A stretch of 55,091 bases of DNA from Tanticharoenia sakaeratensis NBRC 103193 (GTDB taxonomy: Bacteria; Pseudomonadota; Alphaproteobacteria; Acetobacterales; Acetobacteraceae). Of this stretch, positions 44,936 to 54,599 are shown in pieces. How positions within the stretch are numbered: position 1 is the stretch's first letter; each line of letters starts with the position of its first letter. Both the position numbers and the translations under genes were made by a program. Under the pieces are notes generated by a model. That model was not told the origin of the DNA and ran no database searches. It saw nothing but the letters and a program-made list of their open reading frames with translations. Location: contig NZ_BALE01000029.1 of the NCBI RefSeq assembly GCF_000963885.1, positions 1 through 55,091 of the forward strand. Direction: 5' to 3'.

Positions 44936-45798
44936 AAGATGTTCAAATCTTGTAGAGTTGGGAATGACGGCATGCCATGTCGGCAGTTTATTTTCTTGGC
45001 ATGGCGGAATGCTTCCTGTTCCAGAGCTTTATCCAATATTCCGGCTCGATTGCTCCTCACCGGGCGCCAGGTGCTGACTAAGGTGAAGGCAAGCAGCATT
45101 TCGGTGATGTCCCCGCCGTAATACATCAGTTCCGCCGCGCGCCGGATTTGATCAGCCGGGGCGGGAACAGTGACATGGATGCCTGCATAGAGCATCTGTG
45201 CCAGGATCGAGTGAAGCACCACGGCGACACCCAGGATAATCAGACGCTGGGGAACCGAAGCCCTGTGCGGTGCCGGATCGGGTCCAGCGATCACCCAGGT
45301 ATAGAGGCAACCAGCCGCCACGAAATGGAAGTGAACGAAATAAAGAAGGCCCGGGTGCATCATAATCGCCATGTATAGTGGCGTGAAGTAGAGAGCGGCC
45401 ATTCCACCCATATCGAGGACGAGAGCGGTTATCGGGTTTGCCCAGATCCGAAATGCCTTGCTGCGCAATACACGTGTGATCAGGCGACCCCATCCGGTCG
45501 GAACCGTGCGCAGGGCGAGCGTCACTGGTGCTGCCATCACCAGTCCCAGCGGCGCGAGCATCCCGAGCAGGAGATGCTGAAGCATGTGCTTGCGGAAATC
45601 CCCGCCTGGGAACGGCAGATCATGGGGCAGCAAGGCCAGGGCAAGCGTGGCACTGCCGGCCAGCCAGGCTACGATGCGCCAGAGATTCCAGCCCCTCTGC
45701 AGGTTTGCTTGCTGATAAAAAGCAGCGCCAAGATAGAGAGCCGTTAGGAATGCGAGAAAGACGAGCGAGCTATCGGTTGCGTATGGATGATCGCTCAT
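44920..45798 (-). CDS. CtaG/caa3-type cytochrome oxidase assembly membrane protein
   Basis: A 292-residue membrane protein with about seven helices and the Caa3_CtaG signature: FPGGDFRKHMLQHLLLGMLAPLGLVMAAPVTLALR, then YFVHFHFVAAGCLYTWVIAGPDP, and later LHSILAQMLYAGIHV. Conserved histidines in the membrane suit a copper or haem-related role in oxidase assembly. The last 35 residues (after SNRAGILDKALEQEAFRHAKK) run into the debris region and may be altered by the rearrangement that left the MgtE fragment. It overlaps DUF2243 by four bases. Confidence 0.85.
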   Translation of the reverse strand: MSDHPYATDSSLVFLAFLTALYLGAAFYQQANLQRGWNLWRIVAWLAGSATLALALLPHDLPFPGGDFRKHMLQHLLLGMLAPLGLVMAAPVTLALRTVPTGWGRLITRVLRSKAFRIWANPITALVLDMGGMAALYFTPLYMAIMMHPGLLYFVHFHFVAAGCLYTWVIAGPDPAPHRASVPQRLIILGVAVVLHSILAQMLYAGIHVTVPAPADQIRRAAELMYYGGDITEMLLAFTLVSTWRPVRSNRAGILDKALEQEAFRHAKKINCRHGMPSFPTLQDLNIFSTDR

Positions 45799-46313
45799 TC
45801 CATCGCCTGCAGATGCGCCGTCTCATCACGGATGGGCGTCGCCCTGCGTGCGATCGTCGTGCCCCCGAGAATGAAGATGACGCCAATGGCCAGAAATCCC
45901 ATATCCCAGGCAACTTGATGGGGGCCACTTCGAACATGATGAAGCCCCAGAATTTCATGGTCGAGCAAGCCCTCGACAAGATTGAACCAGCCCCATCCGC
46001 TGAGGATCCAGCCCCAGAGCACCGTTGATCCCCAGACCGCCCTGCGCGCCTCGGTGATACGGGAATACAGAAGCCAGAGGCCCAGCAATACCGACAGCCA
46101 TGTGACGGTGTGGAAAATGCCGTCGCCGAGCGTATTCATGCGGAGACCGGATACGGTGTCAGCAGTGATGACGCTGCTGAACATGTGATGCCACTGAAAG
46201 ACCTGATGGAGGAAAATCCCATCGAAGAAGCCGCCGAGACCTATGCCGAGAATGATGCCCGGAGCCTGGACTGAAGGCATGCGACGGGGGGCGGCCACTT
46301 CAATTCTACTCAT
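45795..46313 (-). CDS. DUF2243 membrane protein
   Basis: A 172-residue membrane protein of family DUF2243 with four helices. The signature is GIGLGGFFDGIFLHQVFQWHHMFSS, then DGIFHTVTWLSVLLGLWLLY, and WGWFNLVEGLLDHEILGLHHVR. Histidines line several helices, as expected for metal or haem handling. It is translationally coupled to the CtaG-like gene (ATGA), which supports a shared respiratory assembly role; no biochemical function is known to me. Confidence 0.88.
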   Translation of the reverse strand: MSRIEVAAPRRMPSVQAPGIILGIGLGGFFDGIFLHQVFQWHHMFSSVITADTVSGLRMNTLGDGIFHTVTWLSVLLGLWLLYSRITEARRAVWGSTVLWGWILSGWGWFNLVEGLLDHEILGLHHVRSGPHQVAWDMGFLAIGVIFILGGTTIARRATPIRDETAHLQAME

Positions 46314-46601
46314 GTGTTTTTCCTCGCTTCCACGGCAAGGAACAATCGGGGCGTCGCTGTGGTTGCGCCGATCGTGTGCCTCTTTTCATCGCAGGCCGAT
46401 CCAAGGGGGGCACGGCAGACCCTGTCTGGGACTCCTATTGTCGGCATCCGACCGCCGATGGATTCATGTCGCCCAGCGATTTGCAGTATGTCGCGATATG
46501 GAACGCTTTCCTTGCCGGCTGAGCGAGGTGCCTGCGACCTGCATGGAAACGCGAGCCAATGGCACGGATCGCCATCCGCGCTCGCCCGCTGGCCGACCTT
46601 C

Positions 46602-47861
46602 TTACGTCGGGTCGCGCCTCAGCAACACGCGGTTGAGGCTCTCCATGATCTGGAACACTTCACGCCAGATGCGTAAGAACTTCCCTCTCGACATGCCCTG
46701 GGCGGCCATGGCCGCCGCGAGGTCGCCCACGGTGCGCGTGCCGTCGATCAGCGGTAACAGTGTTCTGGCTTCTCGCGGGAGCGGAATGGAGACTTCCAGC
46801 GTCCCAAAGGCAAAAAGCAGCGTGCCGTCGAGACGGATCTGTTTTGCGAGTTCGGCGCCCGGGATTTCACGCATCAGGGGAATGACGTCCGGATCGCAAC
46901 AATCCGGACGTGCCGGCGCGCGTCCCTTGCGCACGACATAGGCCACATGGGTCGCCATGTTTCCCGTCAGCGCTTCGGCCAGGGCTGCTTTTTCCGGCCA
47001 GGAAAGTTTTTCGATCCGCGCCTTCAGTTGCGGCTGCCAGACGAGAAGCGACGGATCGTAGCGGGCAGGTTCCATCAGGCAGGCCGTCTCGAGGCCCGTA
47101 TCGTCGAGAAGCTGGAGGAAATCGGTAATCGTGTAGGCGCGATCGCGCGGGTTCAGCAGGAGATCATAAAGGCCCGCGTCACCACCGGTCAGATGATCGC
47201 CGAAATTTCCGTTTGCGCGCAGCCAGGCGGTGGCGGGCAGGGCCTGCATCACCCGCTTTGCCGTATCGAGACGGGTTTTGGGCGGTTCTTCCACGGGCGC
47301 GAGAATTTCGAGCGCGTCCTGCAGCATGTAGACGCCTGTTCGACCATACGGGGCATATGCCATAAGTCCCATGCCGCCGCCGGGCGCCAGCAACTGCTCA
47401 AGCCCGTTGAGGGCCACTCGCGGATCGGGAAGGTGATGCAGGACACCGCAGCAGTCGATGTAATCGAACGTGCCGAGGCCGAGCGCGTCCAGTTCCGTGA
47501 TCGAGCCCTTGATGAACCGGATGTTGTCCAGAGCGCGGGCCTCCGCTCTCGCTTTGGCAGTCCCGAGCGCGGCGTCGGATCGGTCGATACAGACGACTTC
47601 ACCTGGGCGGCCGGCGCGCGCCATGTGTGTCGCCAGCATGATGGCGCCGTCGCCGGTTCCGCAGCCGGCCACCAGCGCGCGCAAGGGGAGCGAGGACGGA
47701 CGCGTGCCGCCGAACACCCAGTAGTCGATCTCGCGCAGATGGCTGGGGCTGCCGATCAGAAGGCGGGATTTTTCATCCTTCGGATCACGCTCGGGGTAGG
47801 GATAAGCTTCGTATTGAGCTTTCAGAGTTGCATCGCGGAGATCGGAACCGGGCTGCGTCAT
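46602..47861 (-). CDS. SAM-dependent methyltransferase with C-terminal PqqD/wHTH-like extension
   Basis: A 419-residue protein. The class I methyltransferase core has motif I LVAGCGTGDGAIMLA (about residues 64-78), an acidic post-strand (VVCIDRSDAA) and DYIDCCGVLHHLPDPRVALN. The family's N-terminal AQYEAYPYPERDP is present. A C-terminal 90-residue segment (RLDGTLLFAFGTLEVSIPLPREARTLLPLIDGTRTVGDLAAAMAAQGMSRGKFLRIWREVFQIMESLNRVLL) looks like a PqqD- or winged-helix-type peptide-binding domain. The substrate is unknown; a protein or peptide target is suggested by that domain. It is monocistronic. Confidence 0.82.
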   Translation of the reverse strand: MTQPGSDLRDATLKAQYEAYPYPERDPKDEKSRLLIGSPSHLREIDYWVFGGTRPSSLPLRALVAGCGTGDGAIMLATHMARAGRPGEVVCIDRSDAALGTAKARAEARALDNIRFIKGSITELDALGLGTFDYIDCCGVLHHLPDPRVALNGLEQLLAPGGGMGLMAYAPYGRTGVYMLQDALEILAPVEEPPKTRLDTAKRVMQALPATAWLRANGNFGDHLTGGDAGLYDLLLNPRDRAYTITDFLQLLDDTGLETACLMEPARYDPSLLVWQPQLKARIEKLSWPEKAALAEALTGNMATHVAYVVRKGRAPARPDCCDPDVIPLMREIPGAELAKQIRLDGTLLFAFGTLEVSIPLPREARTLLPLIDGTRTVGDLAAAMAAQGMSRGKFLRIWREVFQIMESLNRVLLRRDPT

Positions 47862-48060
47862 CGAGAAAAAACTTCCGTGCTGTCCTTGAGGCGAATTGTT
47901 GTCGTCATCTTCTCACAACAGGCAGAGTCCGTCTCGCGTCCAGAATGTGGATGCCCTCAGGCCGGACATGCCGGCCTCAGGTCAGCTTGGTAGCCGCTCT
48001 TACATTCCGGCGACGCCCTCGTGCGTAACAACGCGGCGTCCCTTGAATGCCTCTGCCCTC

Positions 48061-49014
48061 TTACAGAAATGCACTGATGGCAAGCGATGCAGGGAGCGTG
48101 ACGACCATGGCGAGCGTCGTGATCAGCATGATGCTGGCGATTTCCGCCTCGCCTTTGCCGTAGGCCTGCGCGAACAAAACGGTGGGTGTGGCGGTCGGCA
48201 TGACTGCCGCCACGAAGACCGCACGGTCGAGCAGGCTTCCGTTACCGCCAAAATGCACCAGCAGAAAGAACACCAGCGGGTGAACGATCATGCAGGTAGC
48301 GGAGCCCAGGACCACTGACCGGGACGCAAGATTGATCCGGTAGCTCGCCAGAACCAGTCCGCAGGCGAAAATCGCCGTGCCGGCCGCGCAGACGCCCAGC
48401 GGGCGCAAGGCCGAGAGTGCCATCGATGGAAGATGAACATTGAGTGCGGCAAGCAGCGCGCCGAGGACCGGGCACCAGACCAGCGGATTGAGAAGTGCGC
48501 CGGTGATCGTGCGGCCGAGGGAGGGGCGTGCATCGCCGGTCGCAGATGCGGCGGCGGATGCGGACTGAAGCATGAAGATGACGACCGAGACCTGCGCCAG
48601 ATTGGTCACAAGGGCGGCGAGACCGACGACGCCCGATCCGACACTCTGCCCGAACAAGGGAACAAGCACGGTCAGGCCGTAAATGGGGGCGGCCGTCGAA
48701 CTGACGGTATAGGCCAGAAGGGTCGCGCGCAGCCGATCGACTGAAAAGCGGCGCAGCACGGCGTAAGCGACGAAGAAAAAACCTGTGTAACCCGCGAGCA
48801 TGATCAGCATCGCCGGGATCTGCTGCACAAGCTGAGCGCGGTTTGTCTGCGCCATGGCAAGGAAAAGAGCCGCTGGAAGCGCAAAGTGAAGCGCGAACCT
48901 GCTCAGCGCCCGCGCCTGCATACGATCGAACTGACCCCGGCGCCCGGCGATCGCGCCCAGGGCCAGAATCAGCATGACCGGGGCAATTCCGGCAAACACC
49001 AGCGCCATGTTCAT
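48061..49014 (-). CDS. AEC-family transporter (auxin efflux carrier-like)
   Basis: A 317-residue membrane protein of the AEC family with ten helices in two inverted halves. The N-terminus (FAGIAPVMLILALGAIAGRRGQFDRMQARALSRFALHFALPAALFLAM), YTVSSTAAPIYGLTVLVPLFG and CGLVLASYRINLASRSVVLGSATCMIVHPLVFF are characteristic. Bacterial relatives carry malate, malonate or other small carboxylates; the adjacent NAD-malic enzyme gene makes malate plausible but unproven. ATG 49014 (MNMALVF) is chosen; a GTG two codons earlier (49020) is possible. Confidence 0.85.
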   Translation of the reverse strand: MNMALVFAGIAPVMLILALGAIAGRRGQFDRMQARALSRFALHFALPAALFLAMAQTNRAQLVQQIPAMLIMLAGYTGFFFVAYAVLRRFSVDRLRATLLAYTVSSTAAPIYGLTVLVPLFGQSVGSGVVGLAALVTNLAQVSVVIFMLQSASAAASATGDARPSLGRTITGALLNPLVWCPVLGALLAALNVHLPSMALSALRPLGVCAAGTAIFACGLVLASYRINLASRSVVLGSATCMIVHPLVFFLLVHFGGNGSLLDRAVFVAAVMPTATPTVLFAQAYGKGEAEIASIMLITTLAMVVTLPASLAISAFL

Positions 49015-49195
49015 GGGCACAGGGGCGCGCGATTAAACGTCCGCGTGCGAGGATTAAACGACAACGCATGATATGACGGGCGAAACAGCATCGTGATGTC
49101 CGTTCGTGGTGCGCCAGGTGCGGCCCGGCCGAAGAAACCGGTGGCGGTCGGCCCATCCCCGTCCGCCCTGTTCGGCGCTCCGACAGGAGGGGGGT

Positions 49196-49259
49196 GACAG
49201 GCCGTCCCCCGGCAAGGGCACAGCGTCGGGGCCAAAGACCGCGCCCCCCGGGGCCTGTC
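49196..49259 (-). other. Large hairpin after the malic enzyme gene
   Basis: GACAGGCC (49196-49203) pairs exactly with GGCCTGTC (49252-49259), with a GC-rich interior that can form inner stems. It lies 11 bases past the malic enzyme stop. It lacks a following T run, so it may stabilise the 3' end or act as a weak terminator. Confidence 0.45.
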
Positions 49260-49270
49260 CGCAAGGAAGA

Positions 49271-50950
49271 TTATGCGGCCCGATAAGGTCGATAGGCGGG
49301 CGTCCACATCATTGCATCGATCTTCTCGCCGATCTGATGGTCTTCGAACACCGGGCATACCTTGTCGATGCGCGCCTGGCGCACTGTGGCTTCGGCAACG
49401 GCTCGTGCGACCTTCCGAAGGTCCTCGATGGGCGGCAGAAGATTGCCGTCCTTGTCCGCCTTCAGGGGGGACAGGGTAGCAAGGCCACGTGCGGCCGCCA
49501 TGAACATCGTCTCGGTCACGCGAGTCGCGCCGCAGGCGAGGATTCCGAGACCCATGCCGGGGAAGATGTAGGCGTTGTTGGTCTGGTCGACGCGTTTTTC
49601 AGATCCGTCACGCTTCAGCGGCGGGAACGGACTGCCGGTGCTGACGAGTGCGCGCCCGTCGGTCCAGTCCATGATCTGCTCAGGCGTCGCCTCGGCATGG
49701 CTCGTGGGGTTGGAGAGGGGAAAGATGATAGGTCGATCGCAGGTTTTCGCAACCGCTCGGATCGCCTGCTCCGTGAACAGGCCGCCTTGTCCCGAAACGC
49801 CGATCAGGATCGTGGCCTGTGCGCGTTCGATCGTATCCTGCAATCCGATTGCGCCATCCGGCCACCCTTCCAGTGCCGCCCGGGCGCGCGCGAACAGCGT
49901 CTGACCTGCATCGAGGTCCTTGCGATCGTCGGTCAGGAGACCGTCCTTGTCGGTCATGAAGAACTGGGCGCGGGCTTCATCTTCCGAGGCGCCCTCGTCG
50001 CGCATGACCTGCAGCAAGAGGCGCGCGATACCGACACCAGCCGAACCGGCGCCGACCATGACGATGGTCTGATCGCGCAAGCGGCTGCCGCGGGCATCGT
50101 TCGCGGCCAGGATCGCGCCGGCCGCGACGGCAGCAGTGCCCTGGATGTCGTCGTTGAAGGTGCATAGCGCGTCGCGGTATTTCTCGAGGATGGGGGCTGC
50201 GTTGACGCCTGCGAAATCTTCCCACTGCAGGAGGACATCCGGCCAGCGAGCCTTCACGGCGGAGACGAACGCATCGATGAAGGCATCATAATCTGCGCCC
50301 CGCACACGCTCGTGCCGCCAGCCCAGGTAATTCGGATTGTTCCGTCGATCTTCATTGTTCGTGCCGCAGTCGAGCATGATCGGGAGCGTATGCTCGGGCG
50401 CGATGCCGGCGCAGGCCGTATAGAGCGACAGCTTGCCGATCGGAATACCCATGCCGCCCGCGCCCTGATCGCCCAGGCCCAGAATACGCTCGCCGTCGGT
50501 CACGACGATCACGCGCACATCATCGAGAGCCGGATCGGCGAGACGTTCGGCAATCCTGTCGCGATCCGGATACGAGAGGAACAGTCCACGCGGACGCTCC
50601 CAGATCTCCGAGAACTTCTGACACGCCTCGCCGACGGTCGGCGTGTAGACAAGCGGCAGCGATGCTTTCAGGTCATGTTCCAGAACCGCATAGAACAGCG
50701 TTTCGTTGCTGTCCTGCAGCTCCCGCAGGCGAATGTGCTTTGCAAGCGGCGTCGGCAGCGCCTCGAGAAACGCGGTTGCTGCCGTGACCTGCTGATCGAG
50801 CGTCTGCACGGCTTCCGGCAACAGGCCCGTCAGGCCGAAGGCTGCGCGTTCCTCAGCCGAAAAGGCCAGGCCCTTGTTGAGGATCGGGTCGGACAGCAGG
50901 GCGTGGCCGCGCTTGCGGATCGTCAGCTTGTGGTTGGTGTTTTCGGGCAT
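49271..50950 (-). CDS. maeA: NAD-dependent malic enzyme
   Basis: A 559-residue malic enzyme of the large (SfcA/MaeA) type, converting malate to pyruvate, CO2 and NADH. Motifs include LVYTPTVGEACQKFS, VVTDGERILGLGDQGAGGMGIPIGKLSLYTACAGI, the metal-binding region DFAGVNAAPILEKYRDALCTFNDDIQGTAAV, and the nucleotide-binding VMVGAGSAGVGIARLLL. ATG 50950 has GGAG upstream. It lies 78 bases downstream of the D-lactate dehydrogenase gene, in the same orientation, so it likely belongs to a pyruvate-supplying operon with pdc. Confidence 0.95.
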   Translation of the reverse strand: MPENTNHKLTIRKRGHALLSDPILNKGLAFSAEERAAFGLTGLLPEAVQTLDQQVTAATAFLEALPTPLAKHIRLRELQDSNETLFYAVLEHDLKASLPLVYTPTVGEACQKFSEIWERPRGLFLSYPDRDRIAERLADPALDDVRVIVVTDGERILGLGDQGAGGMGIPIGKLSLYTACAGIAPEHTLPIMLDCGTNNEDRRNNPNYLGWRHERVRGADYDAFIDAFVSAVKARWPDVLLQWEDFAGVNAAPILEKYRDALCTFNDDIQGTAAVAAGAILAANDARGSRLRDQTIVMVGAGSAGVGIARLLLQVMRDEGASEDEARAQFFMTDKDGLLTDDRKDLDAGQTLFARARAALEGWPDGAIGLQDTIERAQATILIGVSGQGGLFTEQAIRAVAKTCDRPIIFPLSNPTSHAEATPEQIMDWTDGRALVSTGSPFPPLKRDGSEKRVDQTNNAYIFPGMGLGILACGATRVTETMFMAAARGLATLSPLKADKDGNLLPPIEDLRKVARAVAEATVRQARIDKVCPVFEDHQIGEKIDAMMWTPAYRPYRAA

Positions 50951-51028
50951 TGAAGTGGTCTCCAGGACGTCTCATTCACGTCGGATCGTTAGCCTCTGCG
51001 CGCTTGTTCGCAACCGGGCAGAGGCGGG

Positions 51029-52759
51029 TTACGCAGCCTCGACGCTTTCCGCGCGCCATTGCGCGCGTTTCGTGCTTCTGCCGATGCCGGGATTGAGGCA
51101 GTTGCACGGGTCGAGTGCGCGATAATGTGCCTTCATCTCATCCGGCGCGTGATAGAGATGGCCGACATTGTGCTCGGCGGGGTAACGGGCGCCGCGCCGA
51201 TCCAGCAGGCGCAGCATCGCATGCTCGATTTCCATCGCATCGAAGCCTTTGCGGACGACATAGTCCTGATGCATGACGTGGCAGAAGAAGTGCCCGTAGT
51301 AGAGCCGCGCGCTCAGCTTCCCTCCGATCTCCGGCGGCAGCGTCTCGACCCAGTCACGATCGTTGCGGCGCAGCGCTACGTCGAGGGCCACGATATCCTC
51401 CGCCGTCCGGGGATGAACCGCGCGATACCGGACGGCCGCGCCCGCGACGGCGAAACGGTGCAGGAAAGCCCGTGTCCCCTCATCCGGGGTGCAGGCGAAA
51501 TAGTCGCCGTCGGCCCGCGAGAAATGGTCTTTCAGAAAAGCTTCCGTCTGATCGCGCATGTCGTGCGAGACCTTGAGGATCAGATGATGCTCGAACCGGT
51601 CGCGAAAGGCGCTCATGCGCGCGGGAATCTGCTTCGGCAGGACCCGGCTGGCGGCCTGCAGGAGGCGGTCGCTCAACCCCGATGGCAGGAACGGAAAGCG
51701 CGCCGTGAGAATGTCGAAACGCGATTTGGCCGCGAAAAGCGCGGGCAGATGCTTCGTGCCGAAATACCGGATGACCGCGAAGGTATCCTTGCCGTAGGTC
51801 TCGGCAATATCGAAGGCCTCGCGATGGATATATTCGCCTGCAATGGGGAGTTTCTCGAACGTGCCGAGGATGCCGCGTCTGATGCCTTCGATCGCATCGG
51901 GCGCATCGGATCCGATGTAGAACACGGCCGTATCGCGCTCGGCCGGAAACGTATCGAGCCGGACCGCGAACACGACGAGCTTCCCGGCGCAGCCTGCCGC
52001 CTCATGCCAGTGTCGCGGATCCGCGTTGTAGCGGGCGGGTGTCTCGGCATCGATGTCGCGCACGTGGTGCGCATAGTCGGAATCGTGTCCGCGACCGGCA
52101 TTCCAGTCGATGCCTGCTTCCGGAAAATGGCCTGCTTCCACCCTGTGGAGAATCGTCTCCGGATCGTCGCCGAGCGCGATGCCGAGATGGTTGACGAGGC
52201 GGAGCGTGCCGTCCGCGCCCACCTGGCCGAACAGGGCCATTTCGGTAAATGCCGGCCCGCGTCGCATCAGCGCCCCGCCGGAATTGTTGCTGACACCGCC
52301 CAGCACGGAGGCACCGATGCACGATGAACCAATGACCGAATGCGGCTCACGGCCTTTCTCTGCCAGAACCTCTTCAAGCCGGTTGAGCGTGGCACCCGGA
52401 AGGCAGACGACCTGACGGCCGTCGCCGATCAGATGGATGCCTTTCAGGCGCGAGGTCGAAATGATGACGATATCGCGATCATAATCATTACCGTCCGGCG
52501 TCGAACCGCCCGTCAGTCCTGTGTTCGATGCCTGGACGATGATGATCCTGCCGGACTCGACGCAGGCTTTCACGGTACGCCACAGTTCGATCAGGGTGCC
52601 GGGCTGGACGACGGCCAGCACGTCGCCCAGCCCGAACCGGTATCCCTTGCGGAAGCGATAGGTGGCGCTTGGCGCCGTCAGCACATGGCGCTTGCCTGCG
52701 ATGGACCGCAGGTTCCTGACAAAACTGTCATCCTGCGCGCTGTGCTGACGTGGTGTCAT
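51029..52759 (-). CDS. dld: Quinone-dependent D-lactate dehydrogenase
   Basis: A 576-residue peripheral-membrane flavoprotein. The FAD-binding type 4 domain occupies the first third (VQASNTGLTGGSTPDG, VIGSSCIGASVLGGVSNNSGGALMRRGPAFTEMALFG). The D-lactate dehydrogenase membrane-binding and C-terminal domains follow (RFEHHLILKVSHDM, GHFFCHVMHQDYVVRKG, NVGHLYHAPDEMKAHYRALDPCNCLNPGIG). It oxidises D-lactate to pyruvate and passes electrons to the quinone pool. Length matches E. coli Dld. ATG 52759 is used; 43 codons upstream are noncoding leader. It follows pdc by 37 bases. Confidence 0.95.
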   Translation of the reverse strand: MTPRQHSAQDDSFVRNLRSIAGKRHVLTAPSATYRFRKGYRFGLGDVLAVVQPGTLIELWRTVKACVESGRIIIVQASNTGLTGGSTPDGNDYDRDIVIISTSRLKGIHLIGDGRQVVCLPGATLNRLEEVLAEKGREPHSVIGSSCIGASVLGGVSNNSGGALMRRGPAFTEMALFGQVGADGTLRLVNHLGIALGDDPETILHRVEAGHFPEAGIDWNAGRGHDSDYAHHVRDIDAETPARYNADPRHWHEAAGCAGKLVVFAVRLDTFPAERDTAVFYIGSDAPDAIEGIRRGILGTFEKLPIAGEYIHREAFDIAETYGKDTFAVIRYFGTKHLPALFAAKSRFDILTARFPFLPSGLSDRLLQAASRVLPKQIPARMSAFRDRFEHHLILKVSHDMRDQTEAFLKDHFSRADGDYFACTPDEGTRAFLHRFAVAGAAVRYRAVHPRTAEDIVALDVALRRNDRDWVETLPPEIGGKLSARLYYGHFFCHVMHQDYVVRKGFDAMEIEHAMLRLLDRRGARYPAEHNVGHLYHAPDEMKAHYRALDPCNCLNPGIGRSTKRAQWRAESVEAA

Positions 52760-52796
52760 GATGCGTCGTCCCTTTCGCGTGTCCGCCGATGAACCC

Positions 52797-54473
52797 TCAG
52801 TCCACCCGGGGCGGCCGCGCGTTGGTCTTGGCAACGGCCGCACCCCACCGCACCAGATCCTCGGTGCAGTCCTGCTGGTCAAGGGCACATTCGATCAGGG
52901 TCGGGCCACGTGTGTTGGCTTTCGCCTTTTCGATCGCCTCACGCAGTTCGGCGCCCGTGGTGGCCTTGAGCCCCAGACCGTGGCCTTCGCCTGCGTTGAA
53001 CACCTCGATCAGACCCGCGTAATCCCAGTTCTTGATGTAGTTGTACGGACCGTCGTGAATCTTGATCTCGATGACATAGCCGCGGTTGTTCACGAGGAAG
53101 ATGATGACCGGCAGCTCATAGCGGATCATCTGCGCCACTTCCTGCGCCGTGAGCTGGAACGACCCGTCGCCCACCATCAGCACATGGCGCCGCTCCGGCG
53201 AACCCAGCGCGTTGCCGAATGCCGAGGGCACGGACCAGCCGATATGACCCCACTGCATCTCGAGTTCGACCCGCGCCTGGCCGGGCAGCGTCATCCGTGC
53301 GGCATTGAACCAGCTATCGCCCGTTTCCGCGGTCAGTGTCGTGTCGGAGGTGAGCAGCGCGTTGATCTGGCGCGTCATCTCGTCGTTCGTCAGATTCGCA
53401 TCCGGCTTCGCCGCCTCGATCGCCAGCGCAGGTGGGCGCGGCGCCGCGGCACTCGCCTCCCTGCGCGGGGCGCGCTCGGCGAGGGCTGAGATGTAGTCGC
53501 CCAGGCGCACGCCGCCGAAGGCCTGCCCTGCGACCGTCACGCGCTCGGCCTCGGCGAGAACGACGTTTTCGCCCTTGGGCCATGCGCTCCAGCCGACGGT
53601 CGAATAATCGTTGAAGACCGGTCCGAGGCAGATCACGCCGTCTGCCTGATTGACGAGCGCTTCCGCGCCCGGCGAGCTGACATTGCCCCAGTAGATGCCG
53701 CGGAAGCCGGGATGATCTTCGGGGAAGAAGCCCTTCGCCGCCGCCATGACCGTCACGGCGCAGCCCATCCGGTCGGCGAGCGCCACCGTCTGCGACAGCG
53801 CATCGGATGCACGCAGCTTGCTGCCGACCAGAAGCACGACGCGCTCACGCGACTTCAGGAAGTCGAGCGTTGCCGTCATGGCAGCGTTCAGTGTTTCCGG
53901 AGCCCCCGGATGCGGTGCGCGCAGCGCTTCGACCGGGCCGGGGCGCGGGCAGGGCAGGCTTGCGACATTGCAAGGAATTTCGAGATAAACCGGCTTGCTG
54001 GCCGCAAGGGCTGCGGCAATCACGCGGTCGATCTTCTCGGGTGCTTCCTCGGCCGACAGGATGCGCTCGGCAGCGACCGTCACATGGCGCGCCATTTCGC
54101 ACTGATAGCCGTAATCCGACGTGCCGATCGTGTGATGCAGCACATGGCCCGTGCCATGATCGTTGGTGTTCGGCGCACCCGACACCAGGATGACGGGCAG
54201 GTTCTCGGCATAGGCACCGCCGATCGCGTTCAGCGCGGACAACGCGCCGACGCTGAACGTCACGACGGCCGCGGCCGCGCCGTTTGCCCGGGCATAACCT
54301 TCGGCGGAAAAACCGCAGTTCAGCTCGTTGCAGCAGTAGATCTGCTCGAGCCCGTCCTGCTCCAGAAGCTGATCGAGCAGAACGAGATTGTAGTCTCCCG
54401 CGACCGCGAAATGATGTTTCAGCCCGATCTGGGTCAGCCGTGCCGCCAGATAACCGCCTACCGTCGTTGCCAT
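52797..54473 (-). CDS. pdc: Pyruvate decarboxylase
   Basis: A 558-residue thiamine diphosphate enzyme converting pyruvate to acetaldehyde and CO2. It shows the N-terminal PYR domain with the catalytic-site Glu ([20 protein letters not shown]), the pyruvate decarboxylase His pair (HVLHHTIGT), and the TPP/Mg motif [29 protein letters not shown]. Overall similarity to Zymomonas and Acetobacter PDC is evident. ATG 54473 ([15 protein letters not shown]) follows AAAGGA. With membrane aldehyde dehydrogenase elsewhere, it provides the PDC route to acetate characteristic of acetic acid bacteria. It heads or joins the pdc-dld-maeA series. Confidence 0.96.
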   Translation of the reverse strand: MATTVGGYLAARLTQIGLKHHFAVAGDYNLVLLDQLLEQDGLEQIYCCNELNCGFSAEGYARANGAAAAVVTFSVGALSALNAIGGAYAENLPVILVSGAPNTNDHGTGHVLHHTIGTSDYGYQCEMARHVTVAAERILSAEEAPEKIDRVIAAALAASKPVYLEIPCNVASLPCPRPGPVEALRAPHPGAPETLNAAMTATLDFLKSRERVVLLVGSKLRASDALSQTVALADRMGCAVTVMAAAKGFFPEDHPGFRGIYWGNVSSPGAEALVNQADGVICLGPVFNDYSTVGWSAWPKGENVVLAEAERVTVAGQAFGGVRLGDYISALAERAPRREASAAAPRPPALAIEAAKPDANLTNDEMTRQINALLTSDTTLTAETGDSWFNAARMTLPGQARVELEMQWGHIGWSVPSAFGNALGSPERRHVLMVGDGSFQLTAQEVAQMIRYELPVIIFLVNNRGYVIEIKIHDGPYNYIKNWDYAGLIEVFNAGEGHGLGLKATTGAELREAIEKAKANTRGPTLIECALDQQDCTEDLVRWGAAVAKTNARPPRVD

Positions 54474-54553
54474 GTACCCGGTCCTTTTCTCGTTCCCGAT
54501 GGCAGGCACCGTGGACCGGGTCGGGTCTTGCGTCCAATATATGTTTTGGGTGC

Positions 54554-54578
54554 CTTCCATATCATCCGGATATGGAAG
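54554..54578. promoter_or_regulatory. Perfect inverted repeat upstream of pdc
   Basis: CTTCCATATC (54554-54563) and GATATGGAAG (54569-54578) are exact inverted repeats with a five-base loop, 81 bases upstream of pdc and 22 bases after the LutC-like stop. No T run follows on the minus strand, so an operator is more likely than a terminator. Confidence 0.5.
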
Positions 54579-54599
54579 AAAAGGAGACTTTGCGTCGTC

